A stretch of 64,000 nucleotides of DNA, from positions 1,364,001 through 1,428,000 of the forward strand of contig NZ_CP096883.1 of NCBI RefSeq assembly GCF_023273895.1, written 5' to 3'. Positions within the stretch are counted from its first letter, which is position 1. Every line of letters begins with the position of its first letter. The translations under genes were made by a program, and so were the position numbers. Below are positions 26,141-36,293 of this stretch, piece after piece. Under the pieces are notes generated by a model. It saw nothing but the letters and a program-made list of their open reading frames with translations, searched no databases and was not told where the DNA came from. Source of the DNA: Sphingobacterium sp. PCS056 (GTDB lineage: Bacteria > Bacteroidota > Bacteroidia > Sphingobacteriales > Sphingobacteriaceae).

Positions 26141-27220
26141 ATGAAGACAGCATTAATTACAGGAGTGACAGGACAAGATGGTTCTTATTTAGCCGAGTTA
26201 TTATTGGAAAAAGGATATATGGTTCATGGTATCAAACGAAGAGCATCTTCGTTCAATACGCAACGTATAGATCATTTATATCAGGATCAACACGAAAATC
26301 ATATTAACTTTAAACTTCATTACGGTGATTTAACAGATTCAACTAATATCATCCGAATTATTCAAGAAGTGCAGCCCGATGAGATATACAATTTAGGAGC
26401 TATGTCACACGTAAAAGTATCATTTGATTCGCCAGAATATGTTGCTCATGTAGATGGTATCGGAACTCTACGTATTTTAGAAGCTGTACGTATCTTGGGA
26501 CTGGAGAAGAGAACCCGAATTTATCAAGCGTCTACTTCTGAACTTTATGGTGGACTAGCTGAGAACAAAAATGAAAGAGGTTTTTATGATGAAAAATCAC
26601 CTTTTTATCCTCGTTCACCTTATGGGGTAGCTAAAATTTACGGTTTCTGGATTACAAAAAACTATAGAGAAGCTTATCATATGTATGCATGTAATGGGAT
26701 TTTGTTTAATCATGAGTCTCCACGCCGTGGTGAAACATTTGTCACCCGTAAAATTACTATGGCTACAGCAGCTATAGCTTTAGGGAAACAAGAATGTTTG
26801 TATTTAGGAAATCTGAATGCATTAAGAGATTGGGGACATGCCAAAGATTATGTGGAGGCCATGTGGCGGATTTTGCAGCAAGATGTAGCAGAAGATTATG
26901 TCATTGCTACTGGGGTAACTACCTGTGTCCGCGACTTTGTGAAAATGGCTTTCGCAGAGGTCGGCATTGCGTTACAATTTGAGGGGGCCGAAGAAAACGA
27001 AATTGCAAAAGTGAAATCATGTTCAAATCCTGAATACCAATTGGAGATCGGAAAAGTGATTGTCCGAGTAGATCCTCAGTATTATCGTCCTACTGAAGTT
27101 GACTTGTTAATAGGAGATCCAACAAAATCGAAAACCCAGTTGGGATGGGAACCAAAATATGATTTAGCTTCTTTAGTGAAAGAGATGGTTGAAAATGATA
27201 TTTTAATTTTGAAAAACTAA
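26141..27220 (+). CDS. gmd: GDP-mannose 4,6-dehydratase
   Basis: Converts GDP-mannose to GDP-4-keto-6-deoxymannose, the precursor of GDP-fucose, GDP-rhamnose and related sugars. Strong family motifs are [28 protein letters not shown], the [10 protein letters not shown] active site and [21 protein letters not shown]. The length of 359 residues is normal. The usual partner, GDP-fucose synthase, is absent from the window, so the second step must be encoded elsewhere or the gene is a cassette leftover. It stands alone between two copies of the same epimerase end. Confidence 0.95.
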   Translation: MKTALITGVTGQDGSYLAELLLEKGYMVHGIKRRASSFNTQRIDHLYQDQHENHINFKLHYGDLTDSTNIIRIIQEVQPDEIYNLGAMSHVKVSFDSPEYVAHVDGIGTLRILEAVRILGLEKRTRIYQASTSELYGGLAENKNERGFYDEKSPFYPRSPYGVAKIYGFWITKNYREAYHMYACNGILFNHESPRRGETFVTRKITMATAAIALGKQECLYLGNLNALRDWGHAKDYVEAMWRILQQDVAEDYVIATGVTTCVRDFVKMAFAEVGIALQFEGAEENEIAKVKSCSNPEYQLEIGKVIVRVDPQYYRPTEVDLLIGDPTKSKTQLGWEPKYDLASLVKEMVENDILILKN

Positions 27221-27350
27221 GATCTTAAACTTCATTTTTCAAAATTCCTACGCGCTATGTTATAAAAAATGTAAAGAAGAGCATATCTTATTGTATATCG
27301 TTGCAATGTGGTCAATCATCTAAAGAAAACTTAAAACTATTGTATAAAGT

Positions 27351-27476
27351 CATCTTCTTCCCATTACTGCGAAACAAGGTTTAAGGGAAACGCTTGAATC
27401 ATTTCAAAAAAAGAACTTTAATTTTCTAAAAAAAACTAAATGCCTCCAGATTACATATGGAGGCATTGCCTCATAA
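27351..27476 (+). pseudogene. 3' remnant of a second sugar-epimerase gene
   Basis: In frame +3 from 27351 the DNA reads LLPITAKQGLRETLESFQ before a stop at 27474, matching the C-terminus of the epimerase at 25062-25985 (RLPRTAKEGLRETIRSFQ). There is an in-frame stop just upstream and the similarity appears to continue in another frame, so the copy is truncated and frameshifted. It brackets gmd together with the intact gene. Confidence 0.65.
27439..27467. repeat. Perfect 10-bp inverted repeat (hairpin)
   Basis: AATGCCTCCA and TGGAGGCATT form a 10-bp stem with a 9-base loop, then a further GCCTC able to compete for the left arm. There is no T-run on the plus strand, but a run of T follows on the minus strand. 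It may be a relic terminator or an attenuator-like structure. Confidence 0.45.
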
Positions 27477-27922
27477 AAATCATTGTATTTGTACCTGATG
27501 ATTTTTTTACCATCCTTTTTCGTTGATCGCACATTATTAAGAGCCATCTTTCCTTATACCTTTTATTTGTCTATCACAAGTTTTGTATTATAATGGTTTT
27601 GGTTTATGCTACATCGCTTGATGGTACACACTTCCTTGTCCATTATCATAGCTATTTAAGAGTTATAATAGAGGGTTCGTAGAGTGTTCATATAGGTAAA
27701 GCTCTATAAAACCTCTCTTTGATCCAGCTTAACATAAAAAGAAATCTCTTAAAGAATCGGATCTCCATAGAAGGAACTGCCCATTCGTCTTAAATGGTAG
27801 CTAGTTATAATTAACTGCTACTCAACCCTACTATTCCGATCGGACTGCGTTCACATTATTTTGATCATCAATGACCATCTCGATCGAGTTAACAATTTTT
27901 TAATTTGGAGATTTAATTTCCA
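27477..27922. other. Gene-free stretch before the regulator
   Basis: There is no plausible coding frame in these 446 bases. The only structure seen is a hairpin at 27797-27821 (GTAGC, AGTTA, TAAT loop, TAACT, GCTAC, with one bulged T). It may be the leader of the regulator gene that follows. Confidence 0.3.
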
Positions 27923-28465
27923 ATGAGTACTTTTGTTACTCAAAGACTAATCAACCAAATGTTGGATTCGCTTATCACGTCCAAGACAAGACTCAAGCTT
28001 CTGATCAAATTTTTTGTATCAGCTAGCAATCAGGGCTATTTACGCGGATTGGCTGATGAGTTTCAAGAGTCTACTAATGCCATTCGAAAAGAATTAAATC
28101 AATTAGAAGATGCGGGTTTTTTGACTAAAAAATCAGATAAAAATAAGATCTTCTATCGCGCCAATACCACACATTCCTTATTTAAGCCGCTTCAAAAATT
28201 AATTCATACTTTTTTAGGAATCGATGAGCTCGTGGATCATATTCTTGATCAAGCAGGTGATATTCAGACGGTCAGTATAATCGGTGATTATGCTAAAGGG
28301 CTTGATTCTGACCAGATCGAAGTACTTATTTTAGGCGAAAATCTAAATGAGGCATATTTATTGCGGTTAGCGGCAAAGGTTGGTGCAAAGCTGAAAAAAG
28401 TGGTGATACTGTATTGCAATGTTTCCACGCACGATGGGCATTGCATTCAGTTGTACACTAAGTAA
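27923..28465 (+). CDS. Winged-helix transcriptional regulator of the polysaccharide locus
   Basis: A protein of 180 residues. The N-terminal half is an ArsR-like winged helix (LITSKTRLKLLIKFF, recognition region NAIRKELNQLEDAGFL, wing KKSDKNKIFYRAN). The C-terminal half (VSIIGDYAKGLDSDQIEVLILGENLN) resembles a small nucleotidyltransferase-like fold, probably a ligand sensor. It directly precedes the nucleotide-sugar genes of region 2, so local control of that operon is likely. It has a 700-base upstream gap to the previous intact gene. Confidence 0.75.
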   Translation: MSTFVTQRLINQMLDSLITSKTRLKLLIKFFVSASNQGYLRGLADEFQESTNAIRKELNQLEDAGFLTKKSDKNKIFYRANTTHSLFKPLQKLIHTFLGIDELVDHILDQAGDIQTVSIIGDYAKGLDSDQIEVLILGENLNEAYLLRLAAKVGAKLKKVVILYCNVSTHDGHCIQLYTK

Positions 28466-28493
28466 CACAGAAGTATAATTATTTCAAATAAAA

Positions 28494-29462
28494 ATGAGTA
28501 AAATATTAATCACTGGAGGGGCTGGATTTATTGGTTCCAATTTAACAGAGCATTTCTTAGGAAAAGGTTTTCAGGTAGTTGTGTTAGACAACTTTGCAAC
28601 GGGGCACCGTCACAATCTGGAGCAGCATGCAGACAATCCTAATTTTTCTTTAATTGAAGGTGATATACGTAATACGGCGGACTGTGAGTTGGCTGTACAG
28701 GGAGTAGATTATGTATTGCATCAGGCAGCATTAGGATCCGTTCCCCGTTCAATCAAAGATCCACAGACGACCAATGAAGTGAATGTAACGGGCTTTTTAA
28801 ATATGTTAGTTGCTGCACGTGATGCTAACGTGAAACGTTTTGTCTACGCAGCCTCTTCTTCTACATATGGCGATTCCGAAAATTTACCAAAAGTAGAAGA
28901 TATTATCGGTAAGCCTTTGTCACCTTATGCCATCACCAAATACGTCAATGAGCTTTACGCAGATATCTTTTCCAAAACATATGGTTTAGAAACTATTGGT
29001 TTACGTTATTTTAATGTCTTTGGCCGTCGTCAAGATCCGAATGGCGCGTATGCTGCTGTTATCCCCTTGTTTGTGAAGAAATTTATGAATCACGAAGGAC
29101 CAGTGATTAATGGTACGGGTGATTTTTCACGTGATTTTACTTACATCGACAATGTCATTCAAATGAATGAGCTAGCCATGCTGACTCAAAATACAGACGC
29201 TGTCAATACAGTCTATAATACAGCGGTAGGTGACCGCACCACCTTAAATCAATTGGTGGCACACTTAAAAGAATATTTGACAGCGTTTGATGCTGAGATT
29301 GCACACGTTAATGCTTCTTATGGCCCCAATCGTCAGGGCGATATTCCCCATTCATTGGCATCTATTGAAAAAGCAAAAACATTATTAGGTTATGAACCAA
29401 CACATACTATAGATAAAGGCTTAAAAGCAGCTGTGCAATGGTATTGGGAAAATTTAAAATAA
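28494..29462 (+). CDS. wbpP: UDP-N-acetylglucosamine 4-epimerase (WbpP/TviC-type)
   Basis: Interconverts UDP-GlcNAc and UDP-GalNAc, or the corresponding uronates. It is an extended SDR of 322 residues with [29 protein letters not shown], the ASSSTYGD block and the active site YAITKYVNE. The motif [21 protein letters not shown] is characteristic of the WbpP group. Paired with the next gene it would supply UDP-GalNAcA. Confidence 0.88.
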   Translation: MSKILITGGAGFIGSNLTEHFLGKGFQVVVLDNFATGHRHNLEQHADNPNFSLIEGDIRNTADCELAVQGVDYVLHQAALGSVPRSIKDPQTTNEVNVTGFLNMLVAARDANVKRFVYAASSSTYGDSENLPKVEDIIGKPLSPYAITKYVNELYADIFSKTYGLETIGLRYFNVFGRRQDPNGAYAAVIPLFVKKFMNHEGPVINGTGDFSRDFTYIDNVIQMNELAMLTQNTDAVNTVYNTAVGDRTTLNQLVAHLKEYLTAFDAEIAHVNASYGPNRQGDIPHSLASIEKAKTLLGYEPTHTIDKGLKAAVQWYWENLK

Positions 29463-29512
29463 GTATTAAGAACATTAGTTATAAAATTTAGAACACCAAA
29501 ATTATAAAATAG

Positions 29513-30796
29513 ATGAAAAAAATTGCAGTTATAGGCTTAGGATACGTAGGATTACCTTTAGCCCGCTTGTTTGCAACAAAATTTCCAGTGGTCGGTTTTG
29601 ATATCAACCAAAAACGTATTGATGAGCTGCGTGCTGGGAAAGATTTAACATTAGAAGTGGAAGATGATATTTTACAAGCTGTTTTAACAGATTCAAATCC
29701 GCTTTCATCAGGTACTAATGGTCTATGGTGTTCTAACCAATTAACTGATATCGATGATGCAAACTTCTATGTCGTTACGGTGCCTACACCAGTTGATAAA
29801 AACAATCGTCCAGATTTGACACCTTTGTATAAAGCTTCCGAGACCGTTGGTAAAGTTTTGAAAAAAGGAGATATCGTGGTGTATGAATCTACGGTATATC
29901 CAGGTGTTACTGAAGAAGAATGCATTCCGGTATTAGAGCGCGTATCCGGTCTTAAATTTAACGTTGATTTCTTTGCCGGTTATTCACCGGAGCGTATCAA
30001 TCCAGGAGATAAGCAACATACAGTTGAAAAAATATTAAAAGTAACTGCAGGTTCAACACCAGAGATTGGTCTAGAAGTCGATGAAGTTTATAAAACTGTG
30101 ATTACAGCAGGTACGCATTTAGCACCTTGTATCAAAGTTGCTGAAGCCGCTAAAGTAATTGAAAACTCACAACGTGATATCAATATTGCCTTTGTCAATG
30201 AGTTAGCTAAGATTTTTAATATTTTAAATATTGATACTCATGCCGTTTTAGAAGCAGCAGGTACCAAGTGGAATTTTCTTCCATTCAAACCAGGATTGGT
30301 CGGTGGTCACTGTATTGGTGTTGATCCATATTATTTAGCTCAAAAAGCACAAGAGCATGGCTATCACCCAGAGATTATTTTGGCAGGTCGTCGTCTCAAT
30401 GATTCTATGGGCGAGTACGTAGCATCACAAGTGATCAAAACGATGATCAAAAAATGTATCAATGTCAATGGTGCAGAAGTATTAATGTTAGGTGTAACAT
30501 TTAAAGAAAACTGTCCAGATGTACGTAATACCAAGATTGTAGATGTTATCGCAGCATTAGAAGACTATGGTGTCAAAGTAACCACTTATGACCCTTGGGC
30601 AAATCCATCAGAAGTAAAGCATGAGTACGGTATTGATAGTTTAACTGAGTTACCTTCATCAAAATTTGATGCTATCATTTTAGGTGTAGCGCATAATGAA
30701 TTCTTAGATGTCGATTTTGATTCTTTAAAGAAGGATTGTGCTATTATCTATGATGTCAAAGGTATTATTTCAGAAAAAGCAGACAATAGATTATAA
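29513..30796 (+). CDS. wbpO: UDP-N-acetyl-D-hexosamine 6-dehydrogenase (WbpO/TviB-type)
   Basis: NAD-dependent two-step oxidation of UDP-GalNAc (or UDP-GlcNAc) to the uronic acid. It has 427 residues. The Rossmann motif is [14 protein letters not shown], followed by [18 protein letters not shown] and [13 protein letters not shown]. The last two are typical of the WbpO/TviB branch rather than UDP-glucose dehydrogenase. It lies 51 bases after wbpP and 5 bases before ugd. Confidence 0.9.
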   Translation: MKKIAVIGLGYVGLPLARLFATKFPVVGFDINQKRIDELRAGKDLTLEVEDDILQAVLTDSNPLSSGTNGLWCSNQLTDIDDANFYVVTVPTPVDKNNRPDLTPLYKASETVGKVLKKGDIVVYESTVYPGVTEEECIPVLERVSGLKFNVDFFAGYSPERINPGDKQHTVEKILKVTAGSTPEIGLEVDEVYKTVITAGTHLAPCIKVAEAAKVIENSQRDINIAFVNELAKIFNILNIDTHAVLEAAGTKWNFLPFKPGLVGGHCIGVDPYYLAQKAQEHGYHPEIILAGRRLNDSMGEYVASQVIKTMIKKCINVNGAEVLMLGVTFKENCPDVRNTKIVDVIAALEDYGVKVTTYDPWANPSEVKHEYGIDSLTELPSSKFDAIILGVAHNEFLDVDFDSLKKDCAIIYDVKGIISEKADNRL

Positions 30797-30800
30797 GTTG

Positions 30801-32198
30801 ATGATGAATGTAAAGAAAATAGCTTGTATTGGAGCAGGATACGTAGGTGGGCCTACTATGTCTGTTATAGCTCAAAAAAATCCAGGTATAATTGTCACAG
30901 TAGTTGATTTAAATCAGGCACGTATTGATGCGTGGAATGATTCCGATTTAAATAATCTTCCAATATATGAGCCTGGTCTAGCGGATGTTATTGAAGAGGC
31001 GCGAGGAAGAAATCTTTTCTTTTCTACAGATGTTGAGAAAGCGATTGATGAGGCCGATATGATTTTCATTTCGGTCAACACGCCTACCAAAACATATGGA
31101 AAAGGCAAGGGTCAAGCTGCAGATTTAAAATTTATAGAACTTTGTGCTCGTCAGATTGCCTCAGTAGCTCAATCCGATAAAATTATTGTTGAAAAATCTA
31201 CGTTACCTGTTCGTACAGCCGACGCATTAAAGAGTATTTTAGACAATACTGGAAATGGCGTTAATTTTCATATTCTATCCAATCCAGAGTTTTTAGCTGA
31301 AGGCACTGCTATTCCGGATTTGCAAAGTCCAGATCGCGTACTAATTGGTGGTGAAAATAGAGATGCAATTGAAGCTTTGGTTGGTATATATGAAGCTTGG
31401 GTACCAAGAGAACGGATTTTGACTACAAATCTTTGGTCATCCGAGTTATCCAAATTAGTAGCTAATGCATTTTTGGCACAACGTGTATCCTCTATTAATG
31501 CGATTTCCGAATTATGTGAAGTCACTGGAGCCAATGTTGATGAAGTTGCTAGAGCAGTGGGTACGGATTCACGTATTGGCCCAAAGTTTTTGAAATCATC
31601 AGTAGGATTTGGTGGTTCATGTTTTCAAAAAGATATTTTGAATCTTGTTTATATAGCACGCTCTTATAATTTACATGCAGTAGCAAATTACTGGGAGCAA
31701 GTTATTTTATTAAATGATCATCAAAAATCACGATTTGCCGAAAAAATTATACGTGATATGTACAATACTGTCAACGGTAAACGTATTGTTTTTTTAGGCT
31801 GGGCATTTAAAAAAGATACCAACGATACGAGAGAATCAGCAGCCATCTATGTCGCTGATCACTTGTTGAGCGAAGAGGCTAATATTATTATATATGATCC
31901 AAAGGTTACAGCCGAGCAGATTTATCGTGATTTAGATTATTTAGGTACTCGGAGTTCTGAAGAAAATAAAAGACTTGTACAAGTGGTTGAGGATCCGTAT
32001 GAGGCTTGTAAAGATGCACATGCGATTGCTGTCTTGACCGAGTGGGACGAGTTTAGAACATACGACTGGAAGCTTATCAAAGAACAGATGAAGAGACCTT
32101 CCTTTGTATTTGACGGACGTAGTGTATTAGATAGTTCTTTAATGGAATCATTAAACTTCACCTACTATAAAATAGGTAGTGATGTTAATCAAAAGTAA
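30801..32198 (+). CDS. ugd: UDP-glucose 6-dehydrogenase
   Basis: Oxidises UDP-glucose to UDP-glucuronate. [16 protein letters not shown] begins the protein. [26 protein letters not shown] and the active-site block [18 protein letters not shown] (Cys) identify the eukaryote-like long form of about 465 residues. The ATG pair at 30801/30804 is preferred over in-frame starts inside wbpO. The 4-epimerase follows directly, so the final product is probably UDP-galacturonate. Confidence 0.93.
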   Translation: MMNVKKIACIGAGYVGGPTMSVIAQKNPGIIVTVVDLNQARIDAWNDSDLNNLPIYEPGLADVIEEARGRNLFFSTDVEKAIDEADMIFISVNTPTKTYGKGKGQAADLKFIELCARQIASVAQSDKIIVEKSTLPVRTADALKSILDNTGNGVNFHILSNPEFLAEGTAIPDLQSPDRVLIGGENRDAIEALVGIYEAWVPRERILTTNLWSSELSKLVANAFLAQRVSSINAISELCEVTGANVDEVARAVGTDSRIGPKFLKSSVGFGGSCFQKDILNLVYIARSYNLHAVANYWEQVILLNDHQKSRFAEKIIRDMYNTVNGKRIVFLGWAFKKDTNDTRESAAIYVADHLLSEEANIIIYDPKVTAEQIYRDLDYLGTRSSEENKRLVQVVEDPYEACKDAHAIAVLTEWDEFRTYDWKLIKEQMKRPSFVFDGRSVLDSSLMESLNFTYYKIGSDVNQK

Positions 32199-32199
32199 T

Positions 32200-33228
32200 A
32201 TGAAAACTATACTTGTTACAGGAGCCGCTGGATTTATTGGATTCCATTTAGCTAAATCTCTTTTAAAAGACGGATATCAAATCGTTGGGTTGGATAATCT
32301 AAATGATTATTATGATGTCAGCTTAAAATTGGATCGTTTAGAAGAATTGGGAATTCGTGATTTTGACATATCTAACAGTGCATCATTTTCTGTATCAGAT
32401 CAATATGAAGGAAGATTTACTTTTGTAAAATTAGATCTTCAAGATCGCATAGCTCTTCCAAAATTATTTGAGAAGTTTCAATTTGATGGTGTTATCAATT
32501 TAGCTGCGCAAGCAGGTGTTCGTTATAGTATTGAAAATCCAGCTTCTTATATTGATAGTAATATTGTAGGTTTTCTGAATATCTTGGAATGCTGTAGACA
32601 CCATAAAATAAATCATTTGGTCTATGCTTCAAGTTCATCGGTATATGGCGAGAATGAGAAAGTTCCATTTTCTGAAGATGATACCGTAGATCAACCAATT
32701 AGTTTGTATGCAGCTACCAAGAAAAGTAATGAGTTGATGGCTTATACTTACAGTCATTTATATGGTATGGCGACGACTGGTTTACGATTTTTTACGGTAT
32801 ATGGTCCTTGGGGTCGTCCAGATATGGCTCCTATGCTATTTGCAAACGCGATCACTGCAGGTAAGGCGATTAAGGTATTCAATGAAGGTCAGATGAGTCG
32901 TGACTTTACCTATATCGATGATATTGTAAAAGGAATAAAAATTGCTTTCGATCATCCTGCTTCAACGAATCAAGGAGCGGCTTATCAAATTTTTAATATT
33001 GGTAATGGAGCTCCAGTATCACTATTTGAGTTTATCGAAACCTTGGAGAAAAGCTTAGGACAAGTTGCTGATAAAATCATGTTACCTATGCAAGATGGCG
33101 ATGTTCCAAAAACCTGGGCAAATACAGATAAATTAAATAATTTGGGTTATCAAAGTACAACCCCTATCAAAGAAGGTATAGCACAGTTTATATCGTGGTT
33201 TCAAAATTATTATACAAAAGAATCTTAA
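32200..33228 (+). CDS. UDP-glucuronate 4-epimerase
   Basis: Converts UDP-GlcA to UDP-GalA. It is an SDR protein of 342 residues with GAAGFIGFHLAKSLL, LNDYYDVSLKLDRL, NLAAQAGVRYSIENP, SSSSVYGEN and the active site YAATKKSNEL. TVYGPWGRPDMA is the signature of the CapI/GAE family. The ATG at 32200 lies one base after the ugd stop, so the two are translationally coupled. Confidence 0.92.
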   Translation: MKTILVTGAAGFIGFHLAKSLLKDGYQIVGLDNLNDYYDVSLKLDRLEELGIRDFDISNSASFSVSDQYEGRFTFVKLDLQDRIALPKLFEKFQFDGVINLAAQAGVRYSIENPASYIDSNIVGFLNILECCRHHKINHLVYASSSSVYGENEKVPFSEDDTVDQPISLYAATKKSNELMAYTYSHLYGMATTGLRFFTVYGPWGRPDMAPMLFANAITAGKAIKVFNEGQMSRDFTYIDDIVKGIKIAFDHPASTNQGAAYQIFNIGNGAPVSLFEFIETLEKSLGQVADKIMLPMQDGDVPKTWANTDKLNNLGYQSTTPIKEGIAQFISWFQNYYTKES

Positions 33229-33230
33229 AA

Positions 33231-34478
33231 ATGAATTCAGAAATATTAAAAATAAGCAAAGGAAGATTATATGGTAACGTCAGAGTAAGCGGTGCAAAGA
33301 ATAGTGCACTTCGACTTTTGGCTGGATCAATTTTGACTGAGGAACCGGTTGAACTTAATAATTTTCCAAATGGATTGTTAGATGTACAAGTACATTTGGA
33401 CATGTTAAAAGTACTAGGTAAGAGCTTTGTTACTGCAGGTGATCAAGTACTTATCAAAGAAGAGACTACTGGTATAACCGTTTTAGATTGGCAAGGTAGA
33501 TCAATTCGCAATACCTTATTAATTTTAGGTGCATTGACAGCACGGTTTGGAGAAGGACGTGTGCCTTTACCAGGGGGATGTAAGTTAGGAGAACGGAAAT
33601 ATGACTTACACGTCATGTTATTAGAAAACTTAGGTGCCAAAGTTTGGGAAGAAGATGATTATTTATGTGCGAAAGCTCCTGAAGGTGGGTTAGTTGCCAG
33701 TGAGATTCATTTGCCTATGCGTTCAACAGGTGCTACAGAAAATTCTATTTTATGTGCGTCATTAGCAAAAGGTACCACTACTATTTGGAACCCACATATC
33801 AGACCTGAGATTATGGATCTTATCGATATGCTCTCAAAGATGGGTGCTAAAATACGCGTTTATGGACAGAAATGTATTGTGGTGGAAGGTGTTCGTTCAT
33901 TAAGTGGCGTAAAGCACTCCGTTATTCCTGATAATATGGAGGCATTGACTTGGGCAATCGGTTCGGTGATCACACAGGGAGAGGTTGAGATTGAAAATTT
34001 CCCTTACGAGCATTTAGAAGTACCATTAACTTATTTAAGAGAAAGTGGTATGAAAATGTATCGAGGGACTGATAGTCTTATCGTAAAAGGTGGAGAGGCA
34101 TATCCTATCGAGATCAGTACAGGTCCATATCCCGGTATTAATTCAGACATGCAACCTTTATTTGCTGTTTATGGAGCTATGTGTCAGGGCGAGTCAAAAA
34201 TTATCGATCTTAGATTTCCAGGAAGATATGGTTACGCAGAAGAATTAGCAAAAATGGGAATGGATTACCGTGTTGAAGGTGATTTATTGGTTATCAACGG
34301 TGGAAATAAATTAGTTGGTACAACTGTAAATGCTTTAGACCTTCGTGCAGGTATCGCCTTATTATTAGCAGGTTTGACAGCAGATGGTGTAACAGCTATT
34401 GAGAACTCTTGGCAGATACAACGCGGCTATGAAAATCTTAGTACAAAACTGAAAAACTTGGATGTTAATGTCTCTTAA
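33231..34478 (+). CDS. MurA homologue: enolpyruvyl transferase acting on a UDP-sugar
   Basis: EPSP/MurA-fold enzyme of 415 residues inside a polysaccharide operon. Residues known to be catalytic in MurA are all present: Lys23-Asn24 (SGAKNSAL), Arg93, the loop Cys117 (LPGGCKLGER) with Arg122, the Asp in NSDMQ, Asp-Leu-Arg in LDLRAG, and RGYE near the C-terminus. Some substrate-side positions differ, for example GERKYD in place of the usual ARPVD-type loop and FPGRYGYAEEL in place of FENRFMHV. An active enzyme making an enolpyruvyl ether is likely. The sugar may be UDP-GlcNAc or a locus-specific UDP-sugar. A MurB homologue lies 1.8 kb downstream in the same operon. Confidence 0.88.
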   Translation: MNSEILKISKGRLYGNVRVSGAKNSALRLLAGSILTEEPVELNNFPNGLLDVQVHLDMLKVLGKSFVTAGDQVLIKEETTGITVLDWQGRSIRNTLLILGALTARFGEGRVPLPGGCKLGERKYDLHVMLLENLGAKVWEEDDYLCAKAPEGGLVASEIHLPMRSTGATENSILCASLAKGTTTIWNPHIRPEIMDLIDMLSKMGAKIRVYGQKCIVVEGVRSLSGVKHSVIPDNMEALTWAIGSVITQGEVEIENFPYEHLEVPLTYLRESGMKMYRGTDSLIVKGGEAYPIEISTGPYPGINSDMQPLFAVYGAMCQGESKIIDLRFPGRYGYAEELAKMGMDYRVEGDLLVINGGNKLVGTTVNALDLRAGIALLLAGLTADGVTAIENSWQIQRGYENLSTKLKNLDVNVS

Positions 34479-34989
34479 AAAATTAATAAGTGTTATAAAA
34501 GAAGATTTGCAACCCAAAGCTTCTTTTATAACAAGCTATTTTTTTAGCCCTAGTTTTAATTTACTTGTTAAATTTCGCATTGGGCAGTACTTTTATTTTA
34601 AAAAGGGTGTTTTTTCATCAATAATTGCAAAATATTATAAAAATAAAATAATACGAAGAGGTTGTGATATTTCATATGGTGCATCAATTGGTAAGCGCTT
34701 AAAGTTTCCTCATCCTTTAGGAATTGTTATTGGAGATGGAGTAATTATCGGAGATGATGTTACTATTTATCAAAATGTGACATTAGGAAGTCATGGTAAG
34801 AATAAAGAATTACAAAAGGAGTATCCTGAACTAATGAAATTTGTAAAAGTTTATGCCGGTAGTATGATTATCGGTTCAGTAGTAATTGGAGAAAATTCTG
34901 TAATAGGAGCTATGAGTCTGGTTAATGTAAGTATTCCTGAAAATAGTGTGGCATATGGAATACCTGTAAAATTTAAAAATAAATTTTAA
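34462..34989 (+). CDS. Serine-acetyltransferase-like hexapeptide acyltransferase
   Basis: A protein of 175 residues (173 from the second ATG at 34468) with a helical N-terminus, then YGASIGKRLKFPHPLGIVIGDG, the block VTIYQNVTLGSHG and VIGENSVIGAMSLVNVSIPENSVAYGIPVK. This is the CysE/SAT-like subgroup common in capsule loci, presumably O- or N-acetylating a sugar. It overlaps the MurA homologue by 17 bases and the flippase by one. Confidence 0.83.
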   Translation: MLMSLKKLISVIKEDLQPKASFITSYFFSPSFNLLVKFRIGQYFYFKKGVFSSIIAKYYKNKIIRRGCDISYGASIGKRLKFPHPLGIVIGDGVIIGDDVTIYQNVTLGSHGKNKELQKEYPELMKFVKVYAGSMIIGSVVIGENSVIGAMSLVNVSIPENSVAYGIPVKFKNKF

Positions 34990-36293
34990 TGAGCAGTTTT
35001 ATCAAGGATATAGGTCGCGTCGGTGTATCTAATTTAATTATTATGGCGTCAGGTTTAATAACCTCAATAATAACAGCACGTTCAATAGGTCCTGAAGGAA
35101 ATGGAACAATTGCTGGCCTATCTGTTTATCCTTCTCTCTTTTTGACAATTGGTTCTTTGGGAATTAGGCAGTCAACGGCTTATTTTATCGGTAAAGGTAT
35201 TTTTGATGAAAATAAAGTTAAAGAGGCAGTGGTCAGTATTTGGCTTTTCACTACTGTAGTTTCGGTATGCATATGTTATCTACTGATGAAATTTTTTAGT
35301 AAGAGTGGTGATAATGATCTTTGGGTACTATTATCATTGATCCCCATTCCATTTAGTTTATTCGTAACTTATAATTCTGGTATCTTTTTAGGCAAGAATG
35401 ATCTTAAAACATTTAACAGAGTAAACTGGATACCTCCATTATTCATCTTATTAGTAACAGTAATACTCGTCTTATTGTTTAGTTGGGGAGTTTCAGGCGC
35501 ACTGATTGCTGTTGCGGTAGGACCTATTGTTATGAGTGTCATCATGCTCTTTAAAAATGATTTTATAAAAGCATTTAGATTAAAAATACATTGGAGTGTT
35601 ATCAAGTCGCTTTTAAGCTTAGGAGTAATTTATGCTTTATCGCTACTGGTAATTAATCTAAATTATAAAGCAGATACTATTCTGCTTGATAGAATGAGTA
35701 ATGCCTACGAACTGGGGATTTATAATAAAGGGGCAGTATTGACCCAATACTTGTGGCAAATCCCTATGGTACTAAGTACGGTAGTTTTTGCCAGGAGTGC
35801 TGCTGCAAAAGATAATTATCAGTTTTCATTAAAAGTGTGTCAGCTTTTACGTATATCAATTATTCTTATTGGCATAGCATCTTTAGTTTTGAGTATATTT
35901 TCTGAATTTATAATTACTATGCTTTTTGGTGAAAATTTTAGAAGCAGTGCCTTGGTATTACAGTTTTTGTTACCAGGAGTCCTTATTTTAACAATTTTTA
36001 AAGTAATTAATATGGATCTGGCAGGAAAAGGTAAACCTTGGATAGCCATGAAAGCGATGGTTCCCTCCCTGTTCATAAATATAGTTTTGAATATTTTATT
36101 TATTCCTAAATATGGTGCGGCAGGTTCCGCCCTCTGTTCTACAATTAGTTATGGATTTGCAGGAATTAGTTTTCTTCACTTTTATAGCAAGGAAATTGGT
36201 ATACCAATAAAGAAGATTCTAGCATTTAGCATGAATGATTTTAATTTTTTTGTTAATTTTTTGAAAAAGCACAAGTATGGAAATAAAATATAA
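34989..36293 (+). CDS. wzx: Lipid-linked oligosaccharide flippase (Wzx-type)
   Basis: An MOP-superfamily membrane protein of 434 residues with about 12 membrane segments. The N-terminus has ITARSIGPEGNGTIAGL, the family's first-helix pattern. YKADTILLDRMSNAYELGIYNKGAVLTQYLW and the late GAAGSALCSTISYGFAGISF are typical of Wzx/PST transporters. It moves undecaprenyl-linked repeat units across the inner membrane. It starts one base into the preceding stop (TAATG) and overlaps the MurB homologue by 17 bases. Confidence 0.88.
   Translation: MSSFIKDIGRVGVSNLIIMASGLITSIITARSIGPEGNGTIAGLSVYPSLFLTIGSLGIRQSTAYFIGKGIFDENKVKEAVVSIWLFTTVVSVCICYLLMKFFSKSGDNDLWVLLSLIPIPFSLFVTYNSGIFLGKNDLKTFNRVNWIPPLFILLVTVILVLLFSWGVSGALIAVAVGPIVMSVIMLFKNDFIKAFRLKIHWSVIKSLLSLGVIYALSLLVINLNYKADTILLDRMSNAYELGIYNKGAVLTQYLWQIPMVLSTVVFARSAAAKDNYQFSLKVCQLLRISIILIGIASLVLSIFSEFIITMLFGENFRSSALVLQFLLPGVLILTIFKVINMDLAGKGKPWIAMKAMVPSLFINIVLNILFIPKYGAAGSALCSTISYGFAGISFLHFYSKEIGIPIKKILAFSMNDFNFFVNFLKKHKYGNKI

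Noticed and set aside
27928..27935. TACTTTTG box inside the regulator gene
   Set aside because: It lies within the first codons of the gene and gives no sensible transcript start.
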